This document shows, piece by piece, positions 21,404 through 29,918 of a DNA stretch of 50,589 bases. Position numbers and translations under genes: made by a program. Location: contig CAKSST010000013.1 of assembly GCA_934489895.1 (NCBI GenBank), positions 1-50,589 of the forward strand. Reading direction: 5' to 3'. This stretch comes from an uncultured Eubacteriales bacterium (GTDB lineage: Bacteria > Bacillota > Clostridia > Oscillospirales > Acutalibacteraceae). Below the pieces are notes generated by a model. The model made no database searches. It saw nothing but the letters and a program-made list of their open reading frames with translations, and had not been told where the DNA came from. How positions within the stretch are numbered: position 1 is the stretch's first letter; each line of letters opens with the position of its first letter.

Positions 21404-22084
21404 GTGAGGGTATTGCAAAAAGTAACCAAAGACCGTATATCAGGTTTTACGTTTTGCATATCACTTTTCCTTTTTATAATAACCTTTTCAATTGGTCTGC
21501 CAATATATTTTCGGCCCTTTTATTATTGGCATATAGGACCGCTTGACCTTGAGGGTATAAGCGGCTTTACGGAGGCGCAGATAAAAGAGGCTTATAACGC
21601 AGTGCTTAATTATTTAACCCTGCCGGGCTATGAGTTCTCTGAGGGGGATATGAAATTTTCAGCTGACGGTGCGGCGCATTTTGCAGATTGCAGGGTGCTT
21701 TTTAATCTTAATGCGACGGTGCTCATTGTATCGGCTATAACCCTTATTATTCTGCTGTGCTTGCAAAAAAAGAAAAAGATTGGCGCATTTTACATTGGTA
21801 AGGTGCCCGCAACGCTTTTCGCATCAGCTATGGCGGCGGGGCTGGTTATAGCTTTGGCGGCAGTAATTGCGGTTGATTTTAACAGCGCTTTTAAGGATTT
21901 TCACACACTGTTTTTTGCAGGCAAAAGCAACTGGATGTTTGATGATAAAATGGACCAGATAATCAACGTTTTGCCAAAGCGTTTTTTTGCAAACTGCGCG
22001 ATACTTATATGTTGCTCAACAACTTTATTTGTGCTTGTGTTTTTGGTCTCACATATTATTAAAAGAAAAAGGGGGCGGGATTAA
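21404..22084 (+). CDS. DUF1461 / TIGR01906 family membrane protein
   Basis: A 226-residue protein with an N-terminal hydrophobic helix (FTFCISLFLFIITFSIGLPIYF), an extracellular loop with YNAVLNYLTLPGYEF and FSADGAAHFADCRVLF, and three further helices. This is the TIGR01906 pattern (YNxvl.YL..p......FS..G..HFaDvr.l). Function unknown. The start is uncertain: GTG 21404 or TTG 21413; the GAGGGTGAGGG run lies between them. It is followed without gap by the threonine/serine exporter genes. Confidence 0.85.
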   Translation: MRVLQKVTKDRISGFTFCISLFLFIITFSIGLPIYFRPFYYWHIGPLDLEGISGFTEAQIKEAYNAVLNYLTLPGYEFSEGDMKFSADGAAHFADCRVLFNLNATVLIVSAITLIILLCLQKKKKIGAFYIGKVPATLFASAMAAGLVIALAAVIAVDFNSAFKDFHTLFFAGKSNWMFDDKMDQIINVLPKRFFANCAILICCSTTLFVLVFLVSHIIKRKRGRD

Positions 22085-22857
22085 TGGATGATATTCAAAG
22101 CAGACAGCTTTTGCCGTATGTTCTTGATATATTGCAGATGATGGTAGAGTCGGGAGCGGAAATTTACCGTGTTGAAGAAAGCGCTGAGCGTATGCTAACG
22201 GCTTACGGTATAAAAAGGGTAGATGTTTACGCCACTACCTCTAATATTATACTGTCTTCGGAAGACAGCGACCGCACCATTAAAACCCACACCCGCAGAA
22301 TCAAGCAGATATCCAATGATTTGGAAAAAATACACCGCCTTAACGCACTGGTAAGAAAAATTACTGCCGAAAAGCCAAGCCTTGAGGAAATATCTTGTGA
22401 AGTAGAAAAAATAAAGGACACCCCATGTTATTCAAGTCTTATAAACATTTTGTTCTACGGCTTTATTGCGGGCGCATTTTATCTGTTCTTTGGCGGCAGA
22501 AGCATTATTGAGTTCTTATTTTCTACCGCAATAGGCTTTGTGACAGGTGTTTTGTCCAAAATACTTGATGAGCGTAAAGCAAATAAGATACTTGTCAAGT
22601 TTTTCTGCTCTTTTGTTGCAAGCTTTATTTGTTACCTGCTTTACAAGGCAAAGGTTGTTTACAATGTAGATTATATAATTATAGGTAATATTATGACGCT
22701 TATCCCAGGTATCGGTCTTACAAACGCGCTGCGCGATTTGTTTACAGGCGACAGCATTTCGGGTGTTTTGAGACTTATTGAAGCGGCGCTGCTTGCGGTT
22801 GCAATTGCATGCGGCTATATTATTACCACGATTTTGTTCGGAGGTGCTGTAATATGA
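22084..22857 (+). CDS. threonine/serine exporter subunit, ThrE N-terminal type
   Basis: A 257-residue protein of the ThrE N-terminal family (PF06738). A cytosolic N-terminal domain (ILQMMVESGAEIYRVEESAERMLTAYG, then VYATTSNIILS) precedes about five helices (SLINILFYGFIAGAFYLFFGG, LIPGIGLTNALRDLFTGD). In one-piece ThrE this is followed by a second domain; here that is the next gene, overlapping by ATGA. Together they likely export threonine or serine, or related small molecules. The ATG follows a GGGGGCGGG run and starts at the stop of the upstream gene. Confidence 0.9.
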   Translation: MDDIQSRQLLPYVLDILQMMVESGAEIYRVEESAERMLTAYGIKRVDVYATTSNIILSSEDSDRTIKTHTRRIKQISNDLEKIHRLNALVRKITAEKPSLEEISCEVEKIKDTPCYSSLINILFYGFIAGAFYLFFGGRSIIEFLFSTAIGFVTGVLSKILDERKANKILVKFFCSFVASFICYLLYKAKVVYNVDYIIIGNIMTLIPGIGLTNALRDLFTGDSISGVLRLIEAALLAVAIACGYIITTILFGGAVI

Positions 22858-23297
22858 GCTTTGTTGATGCAATAATTGAAATTGCGGCGGCATTTTTAGG
22901 CACCTTTGGCTTTGGCATACTGTTTAATATACGCGGCAAACGCCTTGTGTGGACATCGCTTGGCGGTTTGTTTGCGTGGGCGATGTTTTTGGTATTAGGT
23001 CTTGTCATTGAAGGTGAGCCGATACGTTATTTGATTGTATCAATGTTCACCACGGTTTATTCTGAAATAATGGCAAGAAAACTGAAAACACCGGTAACCA
23101 CCGCCTGCATAATCACCTTGATACCGCTTGTACCCGGCGGAGTGCTTTATAATGCAACAACGGCTGCGTTAAGCGGTGATATGGAGCTGTTTATACCCCG
23201 CCTTGTAAACACGGCAGAGCTTGCGGTTGCTATGTCTTTGGGCATTGTAATTGTAACGGCGGCATTTACGCACGCATTTAAAAGAAAACATAAATAA
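22854..23297 (+). CDS. threonine/serine exporter subunit, ThrE_2 type
   Basis: A 147-residue membrane protein with four to five helices, matching the C-terminal half of ThrE (PF12821): FGFGILFNIRGKRLVWTSLGGLFAW, FTTVYSEIMARKLKTPVTTACIITLIPLVPGGVLYNA, ELAVAMSLGIVIVTAAF. ATG 22854 overlaps the upstream stop (ATGA) with GGAGGTG in front; the 15-codon extension to 22809 is inside the previous gene. Partner of the ThrE N-terminal subunit. Confidence 0.9.
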   Translation: MSFVDAIIEIAAAFLGTFGFGILFNIRGKRLVWTSLGGLFAWAMFLVLGLVIEGEPIRYLIVSMFTTVYSEIMARKLKTPVTTACIITLIPLVPGGVLYNATTAALSGDMELFIPRLVNTAELAVAMSLGIVIVTAAFTHAFKRKHK

Positions 23298-23302
23298 GGA
23301 TT

Positions 23303-23337
23303 AATCCGCAGGAGAAAAATTTTCCTGCGGATTTTTG
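23303..23337 (+). terminator. terminator of the thrE operon
   Basis: AATCCGCAGGA and TCCTGCGGATT with a short loop, followed by TTTTG. Confidence 0.9.
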
Positions 23338-23369
23338 TAAAATAATGTCATTTTTGTCGCTAAAGGGGA

Positions 23370-23398
23370 TTGACTTTAATATGTGTTGTAAATATAAT
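23370..23398 (+). promoter_or_regulatory. promoter of the SGNH hydrolase pair
   Basis: TTGACT (23370-23375), 17 bases, TATAAT (23393-23398). Confidence 0.75.
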
Positions 23399-23438
23399 TA
23401 GGGTATAGTTAACAAAAATACAGCAAAAGGAGAACTTA

Positions 23439-25139
23439 ATGAGTCAAAAATCTACAATTTAAAAAATAACAGCGGGTATTCTTTGCCTTGCAATGCTTTT
23501 TAGTATGTACATAGTATCGGGCATTATCGCATAGGCAGAAAATATTAAGCTTGACCACTATGCTACGCCTGAAAATAATCTCGCTTCAAATACTGCTGAT
23601 GCCAATACAGGTCTCAAGGTAGAAAATATTGCAAGCGGCGGTATCAAATATGAAATAGACCGCTTTGGCGCCTGTTATCCATTTGTGTATAACAAGGATT
23701 TGGGCTCATTTCCCGGTAACGGCTTTATGCTGGAATTTTCTGATTATTTTAATGAGTCCAGTCACCGTTATTACGGTTATACCACCTTCTTACTGACACT
23801 GTCCCCCTCTGCAACGCAAAATAAGTTTAACAAGGGTATGGCAGCAATACTGTTTGACGCTGAAAACGGAGAAGTCAGCCTTATTGAATCTATATTTGAT
23901 GTAAAAGCCACAAAGGATGATCCTGCTGAAAAGGGAGACCCCAGCCGTGATGAACAATTTGTAGTTAAGCAGAAGATATTACAGAGCGATTACTGTAAAG
24001 CGGGCAACTTGATTCATAAAACCTTCAGGATTTATTTTTTGCCGGCAGGCGATGATATTAACCTTATGCTCGATATTGAAGGAAAGATTGTATCGGGAAT
24101 TATTGACGGCGGCGAGTGGAAAAGATATTATGCAGGCACACCTACTGTTTTTTCAAGTGACAAGAGCGGCGAACATATAATTAAAATAATGTCGCCTTAT
24201 GAAAATACAACACCGAAAATCAGTGGCCTGTATTCAGATGTGTTTGTAAAAACCCTTTCTGCAGACCAGAAAAAGACAATTATTTTTATAGGTGATTCTG
24301 CAACGGCAGGCTACAGCACAACTAATAATAAGTTTGAAAAATCAATTGCAAATAACTACGCGTTACAGGTTGCTAAAAGACTTGATTATGCTGTAAGCAT
24401 TGTTGCAAATGCAAACGCAACAATTGTTGCGGGAGAGGGCACAGATAAGCTTGGAATGCCTGCAAGATATTTTAAACTTGGCGAGCTTAATTCGGATGCG
24501 CAGGATAAAAATTATGCGGTTAATAATGAGCCGGATTGTGTTGTTGTATCCTTGGGTTCTTACGGTACAAACGGTGGTAATAATGTACAAAGCGCATATG
24601 AGAGCTTTATTAAAAAACTGCGCCGAAGTTATCCTGACAGCACAATTGTGTGTATGACGCCCGTTTCAAACAAAAATGTTGATGTAATAAAGAAAAGCGT
24701 TGGAAATATGCAAAAAGAGGGAGACAAAAATGTATATTTCCTAAATGCCAGCGAATGGGGAGTTGAACTTTGTACTGACGGAATAAACCCCACCCAAAGC
24801 GGACATAAAACAATGGCTTCAAAGCTTACAGCGGTGTTAAAGAGCATTATGAGCGGCAAAGTAACCATTTCTGTTACATCACAAAAGCCTGCAAGCAACA
24901 CACAGAGCAAACTTACTTCAAGCCGGGAACAAGAAGATGTAAGCCAACCCCAAGACAGTGAAGAATCTTATGAGGTTGTTGAAGAGATTGTTGAAGAAGA
25001 GCAGGAAGGCAACAGCATAAAGGATTATATTTGGCTTATTATACTGACGGCTGCAATTGCTGTTATTAGTATTTTGGCTGTAATATTCTGGCCAAACATT
25101 AAAAAAATGTTTAATAAAAACAAACATAAGGAGAAATAA
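23439..25139 (+). pseudogene. membrane-anchored SGNH hydrolase with two stop codons in its signal peptide
   Basis: ATG 23439 follows AAAAGGAG. The frame reads MSQKSTI, TAA (23460), KITAGILCLAMLFSMYIVSGIIA, TAG (23532), AENIKLDHYATPENN..., then stays open to TAA 25139. The body is an SGNH/GDSL hydrolase of the CE2-like sort: beta-sandwich part, then block I FIGDSATAGYS, block III SLGSYGTNGGNN, and the DxxH pair in CTDGINPTQSGHKT. An acidic linker and a C-terminal helix (YIWLIILTAAIAVISILAVIFWP) with a Lys-rich tail anchor it. The remaining frame would start only at GTG 23685, without signal or ribosome site. As it stands, the export signal is broken. Confidence 0.75.
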
Positions 25140-25141
25140 TA

Positions 25142-26626
25142 ATGGAAAACGGCGTAAGATTAGTTAAAGTAATAATATCTGTTGCAGTAATGCTTACGAT
25201 GTTATTTTGTCTTGGAATAGCTGCGGCTGTTCCCGCTGCTGCTGCGGATAATGAGATTGCCGCAACAGACAGTAATGTTCGTTATAGCGGTCATTGGGCA
25301 AAAAGCGGAAATAATATGAAAGGTTATTTCCAAAGCACAATGGAGGTGCGATTCACAGGCACATCCTTAAAGGTTAAAAGCAATAAAACTCTGGCTGTAA
25401 AAATTGACGGCGGCGAGTATAAGGAAATCACCTCGTCTGCCGGTATTGTCAATGCGGCAAGCGGACTTGCTGCAGGTAATCATAAGGCGATCATTATCAT
25501 GCCTTTGCCTAACAATACTACTACAATAAGCGGTTTTGTTATTGACAGCGGCGCAACTCTTTTGGCACCTGATGATGCAAAGCATATTGCTTTTATAGGT
25601 GACTCTATTACAATGGGACATTACGGCGACCCTGGAAATTTTCCAAGCGGCGCAGGATATAAAGATTCAATAGTTAAAAACTATGTTATCAAAACGGCGC
25701 TGGCTTTGGATATGGTGCCCAACGCAACAGCTATCGGCGGTATCGGTATTGAAAAAGCACACAACCCAGCTATTGATGAGCTTGGTATGGCTGAAAGATA
25801 TTTTAGGCTTGGCGAGTATTCTTCTGATGCCAAAAATAAAGCTTATGATACAAGCATATACACCCCTGATTACATAGTAATTGCTTTAGGCACAAATGGC
25901 GAATATACCGAAAGCACTGCGACGTCAACGCAAGCTGTTTATGAGAATATGCTCAAAAAGCTGCGCACAGCATATCCTAAGGCTAAAATATTCTGTGTAA
26001 CTCCTTTCCAAAGCAACGTCCAATCACTTGAGTTAAAGAAAACAATTATTATACAACAAAGTGTTACAAACCGTAAGAAAGACGGCGATAAGAATGTTTA
26101 TGATATTGATGCATCCCAATATATAACAAATACAGCAAAGGTTAAAGAAAATCCTGCGGGAGAAACGCTTGACGGTGTACATCCCACCTATGAGGGACAC
26201 ACAAAAATTGCAAATAATCTGGTGAGTTCCATAAATTCTAAACTTTTAAAAGAAAACTATCAGTCGACTTCAAGCAAAAAAACATATAGCGGTTATTACG
26301 GACGTTCAAGCAATGTTAGCGGAACATCTTCCGTCAAAGCCCAAACAACATCAAACAAGGCTGATGATACCTCTTCAAAGAACAATACAACAAGCAAAAA
26401 GAAGGGCACAAGTTCTAAAAATAACGATGTTGGCGAAACAGTAATTGATAACAGTAATACTGTTGAAACCTACGATCAGCAGACTGCAAAAGAAAACCTT
26501 GCCGAAGAAAAGGGAAAAAGCATAATGGATTATATGTGGATACTGATTGTAGTAGCGGCGGTAGCTATTGCTGCGTTAATTGTAGTAATATTCCTGCCCC
26601 AGATAAAAGCTTTATTTAAAAAGTAA
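25142..26626 (+). CDS. membrane-anchored SGNH hydrolase (CE2-like esterase)
   Basis: A 494-residue exported protein. Signal peptide VKVIISVAVMLTMLFCLGIAAAVPAAAA; N-terminal beta-sandwich domain (YSGHWAKSGNNMKGYFQ...VKIDGGEY, about 40-140) as in carbohydrate esterase family 2; then the SGNH domain with FIGDSITMG (nucleophile Ser), GTNG block III, and DGVHPTYEGH (Asp-His). A Ser/Thr/Lys-rich linker (about 370-445) is followed by one membrane helix (YMWILIVVAAVAIAALIVVIFLP) near the C-terminus. Likely deacetylates a cell-wall or plant polysaccharide at the cell surface. ATG 25142 follows AAGGAG, directly after the upstream gene, of which it is a paralogue. Confidence 0.88.
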   Translation: MENGVRLVKVIISVAVMLTMLFCLGIAAAVPAAAADNEIAATDSNVRYSGHWAKSGNNMKGYFQSTMEVRFTGTSLKVKSNKTLAVKIDGGEYKEITSSAGIVNAASGLAAGNHKAIIIMPLPNNTTTISGFVIDSGATLLAPDDAKHIAFIGDSITMGHYGDPGNFPSGAGYKDSIVKNYVIKTALALDMVPNATAIGGIGIEKAHNPAIDELGMAERYFRLGEYSSDAKNKAYDTSIYTPDYIVIALGTNGEYTESTATSTQAVYENMLKKLRTAYPKAKIFCVTPFQSNVQSLELKKTIIIQQSVTNRKKDGDKNVYDIDASQYITNTAKVKENPAGETLDGVHPTYEGHTKIANNLVSSINSKLLKENYQSTSSKKTYSGYYGRSSNVSGTSSVKAQTTSNKADDTSSKNNTTSKKKGTSSKNNDVGETVIDNSNTVETYDQQTAKENLAEEKGKSIMDYMWILIVVAAVAIAALIVVIFLPQIKALFKK

Positions 26627-26738
26627 TTAACAACGGCGGTCATCAATGGCCGCCGTTATTAATGCTATTGAAAAATATATAATTATGTATTATAATTACT
26701 ATAACAGCCAAAGCAATGTTATTCTGCTTATAAGTGAG

Positions 26739-27164
26739 ATGATTTTATTGAAAGAGCTGTTATTGAAAATTAAGCAAACTTTTTTTTCTAAAAAGTTTTT
26801 AAGCTATTCTATTATAGGCACAATCTCTACGCTTAATGTTGCTATATTATCAACGATTCTTTCTTTGATTATCGGAGGTACGGGAACAATTGCGTCGGCG
26901 CTTGGCTATTTAAGCGCAAATATAATTTCTTATTTTATGAACTCGTTTTTTACTTTCCATAAAAAATTTAGTTTTTACGGATATTTACGTTTTGCTGTTA
27001 CATACGTACCGAATTATATAATATATCAGCTTGTAAGTATTATAACTCTTAATACATTTGAATGGCCGCCATTCTTTGCAATTGTTATTGCAGCCATTGC
27101 GGGCGTGCCGCTTACCTTTATTATTATGAAGGTGTTTACATTTAACAGTAAATTTAAAAAATAA
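26739..27164 (+). CDS. GtrA-like membrane protein
   Basis: About 141 residues with four hydrophobic helices (FLSYSIIGTISTLNVAILSTIL, SALGYLSANIISYFMNSFFTF, YLRFAVTYVPNYIIYQLVSIITL, AIVIAAIAGVPLTFIIMKVFTF). NxxSYxxNxxFTF and the K-x-FTF end are the GtrA/PF04138 pattern. Such proteins are linked to moving lipid-linked sugars across the membrane or to surface glycosylation. The start is uncertain (ATG 26739 or TTG 26748); a longer in-frame start at 26646 lacks a ribosome site. No glycosyltransferase gene lies beside it. Confidence 0.8.
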   Translation: MILLKELLLKIKQTFFSKKFLSYSIIGTISTLNVAILSTILSLIIGGTGTIASALGYLSANIISYFMNSFFTFHKKFSFYGYLRFAVTYVPNYIIYQLVSIITLNTFEWPPFFAIVIAAIAGVPLTFIIMKVFTFNSKFKK

Positions 27165-27197
27165 TAAAAGCCCCGAACTTTCGGGGCTTTTATTATT
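27161..27197. terminator. bidirectional terminator
   Basis: AATAATAAAAGCCCCGA-ACTT-TCGGGGCTTTTATTATT, a perfect stem with A/T runs on both sides, serving the GtrA gene (+) and mscL (-). Confidence 0.95.
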
Positions 27198-27205
27198 ACA
27201 TTATA

Positions 27206-27631
27206 TTATTTGTTTTGCTCTTTTAAAAGATTTCTTATTTCAATAAGCAATTCGTTATCGGTTGGACCTTGAGGAGCCTCTTTCTTAACCTCTTCTTCCT
27301 TTTTCTTTTCAAACTTTTTCTGGAAAGCGAGAACAACCTTGAGTGTGACAAAAATGGAAAAAGCAATGATAAAGAAATTAATAATCATCTGGATAAAGTT
27401 TCCGTAAAGCAGAGCGTTTTCTGCAGCATCTTCGGTGGCGGGGGATATAACCCATTTCCAGTCGGAAACGCTGACACGGCCTGTAAGCAAGGTGATAAGG
27501 GGCATAATAATATCCTTAACTAAGCTGTTGATGATATTATTGAATGCAGCGCCCATCACAACAGCTACTGCCATATCAATCACATTGCCCTTGGCTATAA
27601 AAGACTTAAATTCGTCAATAAATTTTTTCAT
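27206..27631 (-). CDS. mscL: MscL, large-conductance mechanosensitive channel
   Basis: A 141-residue channel that opens at high membrane tension to release solutes. MKKFIDEFKSFIAKGNVIDMAVAVVMGAAFNNIINSLVKDIIMPLI is the N-terminal amphipathic helix plus TM1 with its conserved Gly/Ala pore pattern; the TM2 region is FIQMIINFFIIAFSIFVTLKVV; the C-terminal charged bundle ends DNELLIEIRNLLKEQ. ATG 27631 has AAGGACG upstream. It lies 44 bases after uppP and is the likely last gene of the glg operon. Confidence 0.97.
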   Translation of the reverse strand: MKKFIDEFKSFIAKGNVIDMAVAVVMGAAFNNIINSLVKDIIMPLITLLTGRVSVSDWKWVISPATEDAAENALLYGNFIQMIINFFIIAFSIFVTLKVVLAFQKKFEKKKEEEVKKEAPQGPTDNELLIEIRNLLKEQNK

Positions 27632-27675
27632 TTTTATGTACGTCCTTTTTTTTAGGCTGTCAATAGTCAACCTCA

Positions 27676-28491
27676 TCATGCGTTAACCGCACGCATTATT
27701 ACTACGGCTATAATAACAACGCCGATTATAATACGGTATATTGCAAACACTTTAAAGCTGCCCCTGTTTAAAAAGCCCATAAGAAATTTTATAACAAGTA
27801 TGCCTGAGATAAAGCTTGCAAGCACACCCAGAACGAAGGGCAGCGTAAACTCAAACTCAGAAAACTTTAAAAGAACTGCGGCGGCAACAATTGGCGCAGA
27901 CAGCATAAAGGAAAGCTTTGCAGCGGAGGTACGCTCAATTTTTAAAGCACGGGCAACCGTCATGGTTATGCCCGAGCGGGAAACACCGGGTACTGCTGCT
28001 GCCAGTGCCTGAGATACGCCAACCAAAAATGTGCGCTTAAAACCGGCATTTTTATAGCTTATTTCGGATTTTGATTTTTTATCGGTTATATACAATATAA
28101 CACCCATTACAATAAGTGCAACAGAAATGATTATCATTTCTGTGTTTAAATTGCCTTTTGTAATCAGCTCAACAACTTTTTCCAGGACAAGACCTAAAAT
28201 GCCTGCGGGAATGGTGGCGGCAACTATGTACCAGAACATTTTACCGTGAGTTGTTTTTTCTTTTTTAAAAACAAGCTTGCAACCGCCGCCGATAAGTAAA
28301 AGCCAATCCTTGAAAAAATAAGCAAGTATTGCTAAAAGCGTACCTGCATGCAAAGCAAGGTCGAAGCTTTCGGGTATTTCCTGCCAATTTAAAAGCCAAG
28401 GAAAAATGTTAAGATGGGCAGAGCTTGAAACGGGTAAAAATTCAGTGAGACCTTGGATGATGCCTAATATGATTGATTGGATTGAGTTCAT
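27676..28491 (-). CDS. uppP: UppP, undecaprenyl-diphosphatase
   Basis: A 271-residue membrane phosphatase that recycles the C55 lipid carrier for peptidoglycan and other wall polymers. Signatures: IILGIIQGLTEFLPVSSSAHL (with catalytic Glu) and AVPGVSRSGITMT; about eight helices. ATG 28491 overlaps the glgA stop (ATGA), so translation is coupled to glycogen synthase, an unusual partnership. Homologues also give bacitracin tolerance. Confidence 0.97.
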   Translation of the reverse strand: MNSIQSIILGIIQGLTEFLPVSSSAHLNIFPWLLNWQEIPESFDLALHAGTLLAILAYFFKDWLLLIGGGCKLVFKKEKTTHGKMFWYIVAATIPAGILGLVLEKVVELITKGNLNTEMIIISVALIVMGVILYITDKKSKSEISYKNAGFKRTFLVGVSQALAAAVPGVSRSGITMTVARALKIERTSAAKLSFMLSAPIVAAAVLLKFSEFEFTLPFVLGVLASFISGILVIKFLMGFLNRGSFKVFAIYRIIIGVVIIAVVIMRAVNA

Positions 28492-29918
28492 TTGGCAAGT
28501 CCCCTTATAATAGACTTATATAGATTAATGTAAACGCTTGCGGATTTACCCCAACTGTTATCACATTCCATAGCGCGCTTTAAAACTAGAGAATGCTTTT
28601 CGGTATCTGAATATAATGAAAGAGCGCGCCATATTGCATCCAACATATCATGCGCGTTGTAGGATGCAAAGGTAAATCCGTTACCCTTGCCGTCACCGCA
28701 ATCAGAAATTGTGTCGTTAAGACCGCCGGTTTGGCGTACAATAGGTAAGGTGCCATAACGCAGGGCAATCATTTGCGAAAGACCGCAGGGTTCTGATTTT
28801 GAGGGCATCAAAAAGAAGTCCGCACCCGCATAAAAGCGGTGTGACAGAGGGGAATTGAATGTTTTACGGAAAACAACTTTATTTGGATATTTTGCTGCCA
28901 TTTCTTCAAAAAATGACTCATACTGCCATTCACCAGTACCCAAAACAGCAAACTGAATGTCTGCTTTAAGCAGGTCTTCAAACACAGCTTTTACAAGATC
29001 GAAGCCTTTGTGCTCAACCAGCCTTGAAACAACGGCAAATAAAGGTAGGTCGCCGCGGCAAGGTAGCCCAAGCTCTTTTTGTAAAGCTTGCTTGTTTTTT
29101 GCTTTATCGGCAAAATTGTCAGCAGAAAAAGCGGCTGAAATATGCGGGTCGTTCTGCGGGTCATAAACCTCGGTATCAATACCGTTAAGAATACCGCACA
29201 GCTTGCCCTGATGAAGTTTAAGAATATTATCCAACCCGTGAGAATACCACGGGTCTTTAATTTCATTTGCATAGGTGGGGGATACGGTATTTACAAAATC
29301 GGCGCATTCAATTGCGCCTTTCATAAGGTTTACACATCCGTCATATTCTATCATCCAGGTGTGTTCCCACGGCACGCCGAAAACATCATCAATTATTTCA
29401 TGGCTGTATTTGCCCTGATACTGTATGTTGTGAATGGTGAACAAGGTTTTAATATCGGTATATGCAGGATTTTGTGCATACATAGATTTAAGGTAAACAG
29501 GGATTAATGCTGTTTGCCAATCGTTACAATGTATAATTTGCGGTTTGTAATCAATATAAGGTATAATTTCCAATACTGCGCGCGAGAAAAATGCAAAACG
29601 TTCAGCGTCGTCATAGTGACCGTACAAACCCTCGCGATTAAAGTAATATTGGTTGTCTAAAAGATAATATATTACACCGTTAAGTCTTGCCTCAAAAATA
29701 CCGCAATACTGTCTGCGCCAGGCAACAGGAACGGTAATACTTGTTAAAAATGTCATTTTTTCACGCAATTCCTGAGGAACGGCGGCATAAAGCGGCATTA
29801 CCACGCGGCAGCCGACAAGGCGGCGCCTGAACGCTTTGGGTAATGCGCCCGAAACATCTGCCAGACCGCCTGACATAGCAAACGGATATGCTTCACTTGT
29901 GGCATAAAGAATTTTCAT
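28488..29918 (-). CDS. glgA: GlgA, glycogen (starch) synthase
   Basis: A GT5 glucosyltransferase of 476 residues that adds glucose from ADP-glucose to glycogen. N-terminal MKILYATSEAYPFAMSGGLADVSGALPKAF holds the substrate loop; the usual KxGGL Lys is Met here. Further GT5 marks: VLHCNDWQTAL-type segment (IIHCNDWQTALIPVYLKSMY), GILNGIDTEVYDP, and the C-terminal MPSKSEPCGLSQMIALRYGTLPIVRQTGGLNDT with the catalytic Glu. ATG 29918 shares one base with the glgD stop (TAATG). The frame is open to 29969, inside glgD. Confidence 0.96.
   Translation of the reverse strand: MKILYATSEAYPFAMSGGLADVSGALPKAFRRRLVGCRVVMPLYAAVPQELREKMTFLTSITVPVAWRRQYCGIFEARLNGVIYYLLDNQYYFNREGLYGHYDDAERFAFFSRAVLEIIPYIDYKPQIIHCNDWQTALIPVYLKSMYAQNPAYTDIKTLFTIHNIQYQGKYSHEIIDDVFGVPWEHTWMIEYDGCVNLMKGAIECADFVNTVSPTYANEIKDPWYSHGLDNILKLHQGKLCGILNGIDTEVYDPQNDPHISAAFSADNFADKAKNKQALQKELGLPCRGDLPLFAVVSRLVEHKGFDLVKAVFEDLLKADIQFAVLGTGEWQYESFFEEMAAKYPNKVVFRKTFNSPLSHRFYAGADFFLMPSKSEPCGLSQMIALRYGTLPIVRQTGGLNDTISDCGDGKGNGFTFASYNAHDMLDAIWRALSLYSDTEKHSLVLKRAMECDNSWGKSASVYINLYKSIIRGLAK

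Noticed and set aside
23439..23540. Genetic code change (TAG or TAA read as an amino acid)
   Set aside because: birA, mobA, tnpV and the secreted-protein gene end in TAG, and most genes end in TAA; a recoded genome would not use them freely as terminal stops. Local mutation or sequence error is simpler.
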